From an uncultured Spirochaetaceae bacterium (GTDB lineage: Bacteria > Spirochaetota > Spirochaetia > Sphaerochaetales > Sphaerochaetaceae), in the NCBI GenBank assembly GCA_944389275.1, contig CALXLT010000054.1, positions 1 through 47,837 of the forward strand: DNA of 47,837 nucleotides. The letters are read 5' to 3'. Both the position numbers and the translations under genes were made by a program. Below the pieces are notes generated by a model. That model was not told where the DNA came from. It made no database searches and saw only the letters and a list, made by a program, of their open reading frames with translations. Each line of letters opens with the position of its first letter. Positions within the stretch are counted from its first letter, which is position 1. Below are positions 15,287 to 22,589 of the stretch, one piece after another.

Positions 15287-16285
15287 ATGACAAGCTACAA
15301 GGAACTCGGACTGGTGAACAGCAGGGAGATCTTCGCGAAGGCCATGAAGGGCCAGTATGCGATCCCGGCTTACAACTTCAACAATATGGAGCAGATGCAG
15401 GCTATAATCCAGGCCTGCGTGGAGACAAAGAGCCCAGTTATCCTTCAGGTATCGAAGGGCGCAAGGGACTATGCGAACATAAACATACTCCGCAATATGG
15501 CACGCGGTGCCACGGAGTACGCGAAGGAGCTCGGATGCGAGATCCCTATCGTTCTCCATCTCGACCATGGCGATTCATTCGAGACATGCAAGGAATGCAT
15601 CGACAATGGCTTCTCATCCGTCATGATCGATGGCTCGCACTTCCCTTATGAGGAGAACATCGAGATCACGAGGAAGGTCGTTGAGTACGCGCATCAGTTC
15701 GACGTGACCGTCGAGGGTGAGCTTGGCGTCCTTGCGGGAATCGAGGATGAGGTATCCTCTGCGGTATCCCACTACACAAGGCCAGAGGAAGTCGAGGACT
15801 TCTCCAAGAGGACCGGCGTTGACTCGCTTGCGATCTCAATCGGCACAAGCCACGGCGCATACAAGTTCACTCCGGAGCAGTGCACAAGGAACGCGGACGG
15901 CATACTCGTACCGCCACCGCTAAGGTTCGACATCCTCGCTGAGATCGAGAAGAGGATTCCAGGATTCCCAATCGTCCTCCATGGCTCATCATCCGTGCCT
16001 CAGGAGTACGTGAAGATGATCAACGAGCATGGCGGAAAGCTCGCTGACAGCGTCGGAATCCCTGAGGAGCAGCTCAGGACAGCGGCTAAGTCAGCAGTCT
16101 GCAAGATCAACATCGATTCCGATGGACGCCTTGCGATGACCGCTACTATCAGGAGGATCTTCGACGAGAAGCCAGCTGAGTTCGATCCAAGGAAGTATCT
16201 CGGACCGGCACGCGAGGCTCTCAAGGAGATGTACAAGCATAAGAACATCGACGTGCTTGGATCTGCAGGACACGCTCTTGACTGA
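15287..16285 (+). CDS. fba: Class II fructose-bisphosphate aldolase
   Basis: 332 codons. Zn-binding and catalytic blocks: IPIVLHLDHGDSFETCKECID (in parts; His91-His94 region), SVMIDGSHFPYEENI, VEGELGVLAGIEDEV, SLAISIGTSHGAYK, FPIVLHGSSSVPQEYV and AVCKINIDSDGRLAMT. This is the long class IIB-like form of about 330 residues with the extended C-terminus (RKYLGPAREALKEMYKHK). It cleaves fructose 1,6-bisphosphate in glycolysis. AAGGAGG lies seven bases before the start. The gene is monocistronic with its own promoter and terminator and its codon use suggests high expression. Confidence 0.95.
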   Translation: MTSYKELGLVNSREIFAKAMKGQYAIPAYNFNNMEQMQAIIQACVETKSPVILQVSKGARDYANINILRNMARGATEYAKELGCEIPIVLHLDHGDSFETCKECIDNGFSSVMIDGSHFPYEENIEITRKVVEYAHQFDVTVEGELGVLAGIEDEVSSAVSHYTRPEEVEDFSKRTGVDSLAISIGTSHGAYKFTPEQCTRNADGILVPPPLRFDILAEIEKRIPGFPIVLHGSSSVPQEYVKMINEHGGKLADSVGIPEEQLRTAAKSAVCKINIDSDGRLAMTATIRRIFDEKPAEFDPRKYLGPAREALKEMYKHKNIDVLGSAGHALD

Positions 16286-16305
16286 TCAGGCGCTATGAGG
16301 CGAAG

Positions 16306-16334
16306 GCGGCAGGCTGCGGTCTGCCGCTTTTCTA
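16306..16334 (+). terminator. Intrinsic terminator of fba
   Basis: GCGGCAG (16306-16312) pairs with CTGCCGC (16321-16327) around an 8-nt loop and is followed by TTTTCT. Confidence 0.85.
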
Positions 16335-16499
16335 TTCTTCCTGCATACTATTGCTCATTATAGCATTTCAACTTATCGGCATTAGCCAGAGGATTATAAG
16401 ATAACTTCTAACAATATAATATATTAACCAATATACTTTGGTTCTCCTTTTGAGAGACGTATCATCAACAATCCATGCGAATGGGATCTTCTCTTTTCC

Positions 16500-16528
16500 T
16501 TGACGTTTGGCCAGCAAAACAGTAAGCT
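16500..16528 (+). promoter_or_regulatory. Promoter of structured RNA copy 1
   Basis: TTGACG (16500-16505), 17-bp spacer, TAAGCT (16523-16528). The second RNA copy keeps the same layout (TTGATG, 17 bp, TAATCT) and part of the spacer (AAAACAG). Homology between the copies begins at this -35 box, so the promoter belongs to the conserved unit. The 160 bp upstream, to the fba terminator, is AT-rich with no gene; it holds only a small inverted repeat (AACCAA at 16426-16431 with TTGGTT at 16438-16443). Confidence 0.65.
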
Positions 16529-16531
16529 TTG

Positions 16532-16642
16532 ATTACGGCATCGGAAGATGTTTGTCAGCGGTGGAGCACCAATATAATTCATGTTAAGCGTATGGCAAGT
16601 ACGTTGGCCGCCGCGAAAGCCTCCTCTCGTGGGAGGTTTTTT
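16532..16642 (+). ncRNA. Structured small RNA, copy 1, next to the DUF3800 gene
   Basis: From the predicted start the RNA folds into: stem 1, ACGGCATC (16535-16542) with GATGTTTGT (16547-16555) around a GGAA tetraloop, with two G-U pairs and one bulge; long-range stem 2, GCGGTGG (16558-16564) with CCGCCGC (16608-16614); inner hairpin, AGCGTA (16587-16592) with TACGTT (16600-16605). A Rho-independent terminator follows at once: CCTCC (16620-16624) with GGAGG (16632-16636) and six T. The same architecture recurs at 21611-21693 with base changes that keep pairing. Structured RNA motifs found near DUF3800 genes have been described computationally (the 'DUF3800' motifs); I cannot check whether this is one of them. 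The DUF3800 ATG is 18 nt beyond the terminator. Confidence 0.75.
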
Positions 16643-16659
16643 CATGAAAAGGGGTTACG

Positions 16660-17358
16660 ATGGACATTTGGATATTCTCAGACGAAAGTGGAACTTTTGA
16701 TTATGTCCATCATGACTGGTGTATTTATGGAGGCATGATCATCCCTGACAAGCAGGAGCTTGATCTCCTCTCACGTAAATATATTGCGCTGGAAAGAAAA
16801 CTGAGAAGGAAAACCAAGTACAGAAATCTCAGTGAATTGAAAGCGACTATACTTGATGAACGTGATAGAAAGCTATTCTACGCTATATTCAGGTATACCC
16901 TGAAGTTTGCCGCAGTCATTCGTGAGAAAAAGCTCGATATAGGCATATATAAGAATCCCAAAACAAAGCAACGTTATTTGGACTTTGCTTACCGGCGTAC
17001 TCTGAGGAAGGCTTTTGAAGGGATGATGCTCGAAAGGAAAATAGTGCAGCCATCTGACATTCTCCACCTCCATGTGAATGAAGATGAACATCGTATATCC
17101 ACAGGTACGGACTTGCGGAGAGATGAATCTATATTCAGAGAATTCACGGATGGCGTATATCGTTCTGATTCAAATCAGTTTTGTCCGCCGGTATTTGGGA
17201 ATCTTCAGAAGGTCTCTGTACAGCTTCACGATTCTAAGAAGAATACCCTTATCAGAGGCGCTGATATAATTGCCAATACAGTCTATGTCTCCTTAATCCG
17301 AAATGAGCTGAATATATTATTGGATGATCCATTATTCCACATTGAATTTCTGCCGTGA
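16660..17358 (+). CDS. DUF3800 domain protein
   Basis: 232 codons. The N-terminal motif MDIWIFSDESGTFDY (Asp8-Glu9-Ser10-Gly11) is the DUF3800 signature; further conserved-looking acidic and basic positions lie in LSELKATILDERDRKLFYAI, and the C-terminal LIRGADIIANTVYVSLI is the 'aD.ia' motif. The fold is thought to be RNase H-like, which suggests nuclease activity, but no function is established. The ribosome site is a weak AAAAGGGG. The gene sits right after the terminator of the structured RNA and may be expressed by read-through. Its codon use is more AT-rich than the flanking fba and threonine genes, which suggests horizontal transfer. The next 52 bp to the riboflavin kinase hold no terminator. 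Confidence 0.85.
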   Translation: MDIWIFSDESGTFDYVHHDWCIYGGMIIPDKQELDLLSRKYIALERKLRRKTKYRNLSELKATILDERDRKLFYAIFRYTLKFAAVIREKKLDIGIYKNPKTKQRYLDFAYRRTLRKAFEGMMLERKIVQPSDILHLHVNEDEHRISTGTDLRRDESIFREFTDGVYRSDSNQFCPPVFGNLQKVSVQLHDSKKNTLIRGADIIANTVYVSLIRNELNILLDDPLFHIEFLP

Positions 17359-17410
17359 TAATACGGAAAATACTTTGAAAGAAGTCATTGAAGAATGATC
17401 CTCTGCCCAG

Positions 17411-17791
17411 TCATCCAAGAAGATCAACCGCCCGTGCCTTGTCTATATCAACCTGGGTCTTGACCTTCTCAAGGCTTTCCATCTTCATCGTCGGACGTAG
17501 GAAGCACATTATACCAAGCTCGATCTCCTTGCCGTATATATCCTCGTCAAATCCTATGATCGTGGTCTCCACCGTGATCCTGTCATCCGCATCGACAGTC
17601 GGACGATGGCCGATGTTAGTGACTCCTATATATCTTTTCCCATCGATATAGACATAGGACGCATAGACCCCTTCCCCGAGAGGAAGGGATCCGATGAGCG
17701 ATGTGTTGGCCGTGGGCATTCCAACAGTATGCCCAAGCCCCTTTCCATGTACAACGCGGCCCCTGATCGAGGCTATGGGTTCCATCTGCAT
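17411..17791 (-). CDS. Stand-alone riboflavin kinase domain protein
   Basis: 126 residues from ATG 17791. It consists of only the riboflavin kinase domain of RibF: IRGRVVHGKGLGHTVGMPTA, GVYASYVYIDGKRYIGVTNIG, RPTVDADD, VETTIIGFDEDIYGKEIELG and the final FLRPTMKMESLEKVKTQVD. The usual N-terminal FAD synthetase domain is absent, so it would make FMN only. The start overlaps the thrC stop (ATGA), so it is translated with the threonine operon, an unusual place for a flavin gene. Stand-alone kinases of this type exist in other bacteria and accompany split or separate FAD synthetases. Confidence 0.88.
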   Translation of the reverse strand: MQMEPIASIRGRVVHGKGLGHTVGMPTANTSLIGSLPLGEGVYASYVYIDGKRYIGVTNIGHRPTVDADDRITVETTIIGFDEDIYGKEIELGIMCFLRPTMKMESLEKVKTQVDIDKARAVDLLG

Positions 17792-19047
17792 CAAGAGAAG
17801 AGAAGATGGTAGTCCACGGCTATCTCCGTCGACCTCGATTCCTTATGCATTATGTCAAAGAGAGATCGAGGGATAGCTATGGTCTTGCCCACTATGGGCT
17901 CTACGATGCTCTCGAACTTGGCTGGGTGTGCCGTCGCGACGACGATTGTCGGGTCATCTCTGAAGTGATCGCGCCTCACCCTCTCCCCGCAAGCCGTGTG
18001 CGGGCAGATGATATGGCTGTTCTCCTCCCACTCCTCCTTTATCGTCTCCCTTATCTCATCATCCGATACGGACCATGAGGACACGTTCGCGCTGAACTCA
18101 TCATAGGTCGGGAAGAGCGCGAAGAGCCTCTCCATATTGGAAGGGGCGCCGACATCCATGGCGTTGGCCAGGGTCTCGACAGATGGCCGCGGGCTGTACT
18201 CGCCGCTTTCAAGGTAATCAGGAATCGTCCTGTTCTCATTCACAGCAAGCACTATCATTTCGATAGGAGCTCCTGCGGCCTTCGCCCAGAACGCGCCTGT
18301 GGAATTCCCGACATTCCCTGATGGTATGATGATGACAGGCTTCTTCCCATAAAGCTCAAGATAGAGATTCGAGGCCCATACATAGTAGGCGTACTGCGGA
18401 AGAAGGCGGCCGAGATTGATCGAGTTCGCGCTTGACAGCCCTTTAAGCTCCGGATCCATGAAGGCATCCTTCACCATCTTCTGGCAGTCATCGAAGCTGC
18501 CTTCGACCTCATAGCTCGAGACATTGCCATCCCAGCCTGTAAGCTGCCTTCTCTGCCTCTCCGCGACCCTCCCCTTCGGGAAAAGGACCTTCACCGAGAT
18601 ATGGGAACGGCCATGGAAGGCTGAAGCCACGGCGCCTCCCGTGTCGCCGGAGGTTGCCACGAGGATCGTTATATCCTCATTCCTCCTCTCTAGAAGCGTC
18701 TCCATGGAATAAGCGAGGAAGCGTGCCCCGAAGTCCTTGAACGCGGCCGTAGGGCCGTAGAAGAGCTCAAGCGTGTCCTTTCCATCATTGGTATGGAACG
18801 CGATCGGGAAATCAAAGGCAGAGCGGCATATCCTCTCAAGCTCCCCCTCCAGCTCATCGCCATCGAAGAAAGGCTTCATAGCCGTATACATGGCGTACCA
18901 CGCGCCTTTATCGAGAGTGAAATCAGGAAGGGAGGACGGCATCTCCTCAGGGATGAAGAGGCCGCCATCGGCAGCAAGCCCCTTGAGTATCGCCTCAGAG
19001 GCGCTGAGCCTCTCACCTTCAATTGATCTTGTGGAAACGAACTTCAT
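17791..19047 (-). CDS. thrC: Threonine synthase
   Basis: 418 codons, the short (ThrC1/E. coli-like) class. Signatures: MKFVSTRSIEGERLSASEAI, ADGGLFIPEE, ELFYGPTAAFKDFGARFLA with the PLP lysine Lys104, ILVATSGDTGGAVASAF and IIIPSGNVGNSTGAFWAK. It converts O-phosphohomoserine to threonine. It lies 9 bp after the thrA-like fusion and overlaps the riboflavin kinase gene. No homoserine kinase gene is present in the window. Confidence 0.95.
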   Translation of the reverse strand: MKFVSTRSIEGERLSASEAILKGLAADGGLFIPEEMPSSLPDFTLDKGAWYAMYTAMKPFFDGDELEGELERICRSAFDFPIAFHTNDGKDTLELFYGPTAAFKDFGARFLAYSMETLLERRNEDITILVATSGDTGGAVASAFHGRSHISVKVLFPKGRVAERQRRQLTGWDGNVSSYEVEGSFDDCQKMVKDAFMDPELKGLSSANSINLGRLLPQYAYYVWASNLYLELYGKKPVIIIPSGNVGNSTGAFWAKAAGAPIEMIVLAVNENRTIPDYLESGEYSPRPSVETLANAMDVGAPSNMERLFALFPTYDEFSANVSSWSVSDDEIRETIKEEWEENSHIICPHTACGERVRRDHFRDDPTIVVATAHPAKFESIVEPIVGKTIAIPRSLFDIMHKESRSTEIAVDYHLLFS

Positions 19048-19056
19048 ATAGACTCC

Positions 19057-21468
19057 TTAGATCTTCGAGCCGAGATAAGCGCTCAGCCTCAGTATATCAG
19101 AGAAGACGCCAGCTGCCGTCACCTCAGGCCCCGCCCCCGGTCCCTTTATGACAAGGGGCTGCTTATGGTAACGCTGCGTCGTGAACGATATGACATTATC
19201 CGTGCCCTTGGCCTGCGAGAACGGATGATCAAGAGGATACTCGGCGAGGGACACTGAGCACACGCCATTCTCGACCTTGCCGACATAGCGCAGCTTCATG
19301 CCGCGGCTCGAGGCATCGTCATAAAGCCTCTTCATCCTGTCATCCATCTCGGAAAGCCTGGATAGGAACTCCTCCTTAGAGGCATCCTTGAGGCTATCAG
19401 GGACAAGGGACTCGACAGCTATGTCCGAGACTTCGGTATCGTAGCCAAGCTCACGGGCGAGGATGACGGTCTTCCTCGCTACATCCATGCCCGAAAGGTC
19501 ATCACGAGGATCTGGCTCCGTATATCCAAGCTCCTTCGCCTTGAGCACAAGGGAGGAGAACGGCACAGTGCCATCATACTCTGAAAGCAGCCAGCATAGC
19601 GTTCCGGAGACCATGCCCTCCACCTTCTCCACGCTGTCTCCGGTCTCCCTGAGGTCCTTAAGCGTGCAGATAACCGGAAGGCCCGCGCCTACAGTCGTCT
19701 CATATAGGAACTTGCGCCCGGTGCTGCTGGAGGCCTCCATCAGCCTCTCGTACTCATCATAAGGCCCAGAGCCCGCCTTCTTGTTCGGCGTGACGATATG
19801 GAAGCCCTGCTCGATAAGCTTCGTGTACTGCCTTGCCCGCTCCTCGCTTGACGTGCAGTCGACGATGACCGCGTGGGGGTAGTATGAAGCGCTGACATGG
19901 TTCAGGAAGACATCATCACGATAGACGACCCCATGCTCCTCAAGCTCCTCCCTCCATCTGGAGAGGTCTACGCCCTCCTCGGAGAGAAGCATCTTCTTCG
20001 ATGTGGCGATTCCCCTTATGCGGATATCGAGATCGAATTCGCGGCGGAGCCTGTCTCCTTCAGCGGCGATCTGGTCAAGAAGCGTGCCGCCTATGTTCCC
20101 AGGTCCGAAAAGGCCGACAGAGAGTGTCTGGGCGGAGAGGAAGAACGATGAATGGAGGGCACGGAGGGCCTTCCCGCTCTCATCGCTCCTTATGACCGCG
20201 CTTATGTTCCTCTCGCTTGAGCCCTGCGCGATCGCCCTGATGTTCACACCGGCCTTGGCAAGGGATGAGAAGAACTTGCCCGCAACGCCTACGCGTCCTG
20301 GCATGCTCTCTCCAACCGCGGCGAGGATCGCGAGGTCATTCTCCGTCTCGACGCTTGAGATATCCCCGGAGGAAAGCTCTGCCTGGAACTCCTTCTTCAC
20401 CGTCTTGGAAGCCGCCGCAGCCTCGCTCTGAGGCACTGCAAAGCAGATCGAATACTCCGAGGATGCCTGGGATATGAGTATCACGGATATCCCTTCCCGT
20501 CTCAAGGCGGAGAAGAGACGTGACGAGACGCCAGGGACTCCGGACATTCCGGATCCTTCCATGTTTATAAGCGATACGCGGCGCACAACGGAGAAGGCCT
20601 TGACCGCCGTGCGCGGATCCTTCACGACGCTTCGCGCGGTTATCAGCGTGCCCTCATCCTCTATATCTCCCCAGTACCTGAGCGTGATCGGAAGCTCCTG
20701 GGCCGCCGCCGGCTGGAACGCATGGGGGTGTATTATCGGGGCGCCGAAGAACGAAAGCTCCGTCGCCTCGTCATATGTCAGGTTCTTTATCACATGGGCA
20801 GATGGGACATCGCGCCGGGATGCTGAGCATAGCAGTGACCTGCTGTTCCAGAATGTCAGAGGCGCCTTATGAGCTGATGCTATCAGCGACGCGGTATACT
20901 CGCTCTCCCCTTCTGTCCTGACCTTGCCGGACGCGTCTGCGGCATTCTTCACCGAGTAGAGGTTGCCGGAAACGAAGACAACGCCTTCAGGCAGCTGCTT
21001 TGCCTTGACAGCCTCCTCGGGGGTCATCATGACGCTCTTCATCCCTTCCTCGCGGAACCTGGCGTCGAGTATGAGGGAGATATAAGAGCTCGTGAGCTCT
21101 GCAAGATAGCGCTCCGCGGAATGAGGCGCGTCCTTCATGAGCCATACGGCATGGAGTATCTCCTCGATCCGTGAGAAGGATGAGTTTATCCTGTTCTCTA
21201 TCATCTCCGCGTCATCGCCTGAAAGCGTGCTATCCGCGGTCTCTATCCAGGCGTTCTGGCTGCGCTCAAGGCGTCCCCAGAGCCTCTCGTCATTCTCCGC
21301 GGCCGCCGCGAGAAGCGAGGACATGGAAAGCTCGGGTGAATCAACGGATGAAAGGACGAAGACCTTCGTCGCTTCCTCGCCCTTCCTTGCTATCGTGAGG
21401 AGCTTGCTTATCCCTGATCTGGATGAGAGCATCGAGCCCTCAAGCGCATGGATTCGAATTCCGGCCAT
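19057..21468 (-). CDS. thrA: Aspartokinase/homoserine dehydrogenase fusion (ThrA-like) with a decayed kinase domain
   Basis: 803 codons, close to E. coli ThrA in length and alignable throughout. The C-terminal homoserine dehydrogenase is intact: SVGLFGPGNIGGTLLDQIA (NAD motif at 452-461), IVDCTSSEERARQY, HIVTPNKKAGSG, VGAGLPVICTL, VSGTLCWLL, KELGYTEPDPRDDLSGMDVA and GPGAGPEVTAAGVFSD. The two ACT modules remain (LISQASSEYSICFAVPQS near 331; IAQGSSERNISAVI near 413). The kinase domain has lost its key motifs: KFGGTS at the N-terminus is replaced by ALEGSM, GRNGSDYSA by RTEGESEYTA (about 183-192) and TDVDGVYTCDPR by NSRSLLCSASRR. I infer a non-catalytic, perhaps regulatory domain, with aspartokinase supplied elsewhere. 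First gene of the threonine operon. Confidence 0.93.
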   Translation of the reverse strand: MAGIRIHALEGSMLSSRSGISKLLTIARKGEEATKVFVLSSVDSPELSMSSLLAAAAENDERLWGRLERSQNAWIETADSTLSGDDAEMIENRINSSFSRIEEILHAVWLMKDAPHSAERYLAELTSSYISLILDARFREEGMKSVMMTPEEAVKAKQLPEGVVFVSGNLYSVKNAADASGKVRTEGESEYTASLIASAHKAPLTFWNSRSLLCSASRRDVPSAHVIKNLTYDEATELSFFGAPIIHPHAFQPAAAQELPITLRYWGDIEDEGTLITARSVVKDPRTAVKAFSVVRRVSLINMEGSGMSGVPGVSSRLFSALRREGISVILISQASSEYSICFAVPQSEAAAASKTVKKEFQAELSSGDISSVETENDLAILAAVGESMPGRVGVAGKFFSSLAKAGVNIRAIAQGSSERNISAVIRSDESGKALRALHSSFFLSAQTLSVGLFGPGNIGGTLLDQIAAEGDRLRREFDLDIRIRGIATSKKMLLSEEGVDLSRWREELEEHGVVYRDDVFLNHVSASYYPHAVIVDCTSSEERARQYTKLIEQGFHIVTPNKKAGSGPYDEYERLMEASSSTGRKFLYETTVGAGLPVICTLKDLRETGDSVEKVEGMVSGTLCWLLSEYDGTVPFSSLVLKAKELGYTEPDPRDDLSGMDVARKTVILARELGYDTEVSDIAVESLVPDSLKDASKEEFLSRLSEMDDRMKRLYDDASSRGMKLRYVGKVENGVCSVSLAEYPLDHPFSQAKGTDNVISFTTQRYHKQPLVIKGPGAGPEVTAAGVFSDILRLSAYLGSKI

Positions 21469-21610
21469 TGTATCTCCTATTCGATGCCCGAACAGATAGG
21501 GGCAATCAGGATGATGATACTAAAAGAAAGGCAAATAATCACCTATCCGGGAAAAGCTATCTAAACAGTTCAGGAAACCGGAATAAGCCATGCTTCTCTG
21601 GCTCATATAT

Positions 21611-21693
21611 TTTCGCGGTGGCCAACGTACTTAACATACGCTTAGACGGTTCGACTGGTTCCCACCGCTGACGATATCTGCTGATATCGTAGC
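21611..21693 (-). ncRNA. Structured small RNA, copy 2 (orphan)
   Basis: Homologous to the RNA beside DUF3800, in opposite orientation. Stem 1 is ACGATATC (21690-21683) with GATATCGT (21678-21671) around a 4-nt loop, fully Watson-Crick where copy 1 has G-U pairs. Stem 2 is GCGGTGG (21668-21662) with CCACCGC (21621-21615); copy 1 has CCGCCGC there, so A-U is swapped for G-U. The inner hairpin AGCGTA/TACGTT is kept and only its 7-nt loop differs. Downstream, GAGCCA (21604-21599) with TGGCTT (21590-21585) forms a weak hairpin with a poor U-tract, so termination is less clear than in copy 1. It lies about 140 nt upstream of thrA on the same strand, and no DUF3800 gene is near. The rest of the 323-bp gap between thrA and rpmB holds the promoter at 21697-21725 and the rpmB terminator. 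Confidence 0.68.
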
Positions 21694-21696
21694 TCA

Positions 21697-21725
21697 AGAT
21701 TACTGTTTTACTATTCAAACATCAA
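21697..21725 (-). promoter_or_regulatory. Promoter of structured RNA copy 2
   Basis: TTGATG (21725-21720), 17-bp spacer, TAATCT (21702-21697) on the minus strand; same geometry as the promoter of copy 1. Confidence 0.6.
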
Positions 21726-21744
21726 GGATCAAAGACACAGATAT

Positions 21745-21771
21745 GAACAAAGCTCCCGCAAAGGGGAGCTT
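21745..21771 (-). terminator. Intrinsic terminator of rpmB
   Basis: On the minus strand AGCTCC (21770-21765) pairs with GGAGCT (21756-21751), followed by TTGTTC, about 20 bp after the rpmB stop. Confidence 0.7.
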
Positions 21772-21791
21772 CTCTCTGGGATAAGGCCTTG

Positions 21792-22022
21792 TTATACGAC
21801 CTTGACGATCTTGCCGCTTCTCAGGCAGCGTGTGCAGACCTTGATGGTCCTCGGCGTGCCGTTGATGAGAGCCTTGACAGATACGATATTCGGCTTGAAA
21901 GTGCGCTTCTTCGTCACTCCGATATGCTGACCGACACCGCCCTTCTTCTTAGCCTGTCCTTTGCGCGGTACAATCGAACCTGAAATCGTTCCTTTTCCGC
22001 AGATTTCACATCTTCTTGCCAT
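21792..22022 (-). CDS. rpmB: 50S ribosomal protein L28
   Basis: 76 residues from ATG 22022 (MARRCEICGKGTISG), with AAGGTGG upstream; a longer upstream frame is rejected. Conserved L28 segments: GVTKKRTFKPNIVSVKALING and KVCTRCLRSGKIVKVV. CEIC and CTRC give a zinc-ribbon (C+) form of L28. Monocistronic, with promoter at 22105-22133 and terminator at 21745-21771. Confidence 0.97.
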   Translation of the reverse strand: MARRCEICGKGTISGSIVPRKGQAKKKGGVGQHIGVTKKRTFKPNIVSVKALINGTPRTIKVCTRCLRSGKIVKVV

Positions 22023-22104
22023 GTTATCATCCACCTTATACTGAATTATCAAAAAGGAGAGGCATCCTGCCAGGAGCATGGCAAATGCCAGTCACAATTC
22101 AAAG

Positions 22105-22133
22105 ACTATAATCAAAGCTTTGGTTTTTGTAAA
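22105..22133 (-). promoter_or_regulatory. Promoter of rpmB
   Basis: TTTACA (22133-22128), 17-bp spacer, TATAGT (22110-22105) on the minus strand, giving a leader of about 75 nt before rpmB. Good match to sigma-70 consensus. Confidence 0.65.
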
Positions 22134-22172
22134 TAGCTTTCAGCAAGGCTTGTTTCGTGTCATACTCAGGCC

Positions 22173-22589
22173 ATGGAAAGGATTGCCGCGCTCATGCTCT
22201 GCCAGAAGGACAGGCTCATATGGCGCAAGAGGCTCACCGAGTGCTATAGGGCCACGGGGGACTGGACTATCTACGCCCTTCCCCCTTCGATCATACTGCC
22301 CGGCCTCGACAGCATCGATGGCTTTATAGATATCGGGGATGGGATATTCCTCCACTCAGGCATTACCGAGGGAGTATCCACAGGATCCGTGCTGAGGATC
22401 CGTGATCCTAGGCTTCTCCCCCTTTCCGAGGAAGCGGGCCTCTTCGTATCAAGGGACAGGGGGCTTGATTTCATCTTCGGAGAAGGAAAGGTCAAGGCGG
22501 ATCAGGCGGTGCTGTTTGAGTTCGATGGGTATATCACCCGGATCATCAAGCGGCGGCCGCTACGCCTTTCCCTCCCTGCAGAGCCCTAG
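22173..22589 (+). CDS. Hypothetical protein
   Basis: 138 codons with codon use like the neighbouring genes. No transmembrane segment and no motif I recognise. It begins MERIAALMLCQKDRLIWRKRL and contains alternating strand-like stretches such as WTIYALPPSIILPGLDSIDG, FIDIGDGIFLHSGITEG and AVLFEFDGYITRIIKRR. A repeated hydrophobic-glycine pattern suggests a small beta-rich domain. The ribosome site is weak. The last 30 nt overlap the convergent nth gene. It could be a lineage-specific protein; I do not assign a function. Confidence 0.5.
   Translation: MERIAALMLCQKDRLIWRKRLTECYRATGDWTIYALPPSIILPGLDSIDGFIDIGDGIFLHSGITEGVSTGSVLRIRDPRLLPLSEEAGLFVSRDRGLDFIFGEGKVKADQAVLFEFDGYITRIIKRRPLRLSLPAEP

Noticed and set aside
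21611..21693. Threonine attenuator or T-box leader of thrA
   Set aside because: There is no run of Thr/Ile codons and no T-box sequence, and the element is homologous to the RNA beside DUF3800, which has its own terminator.
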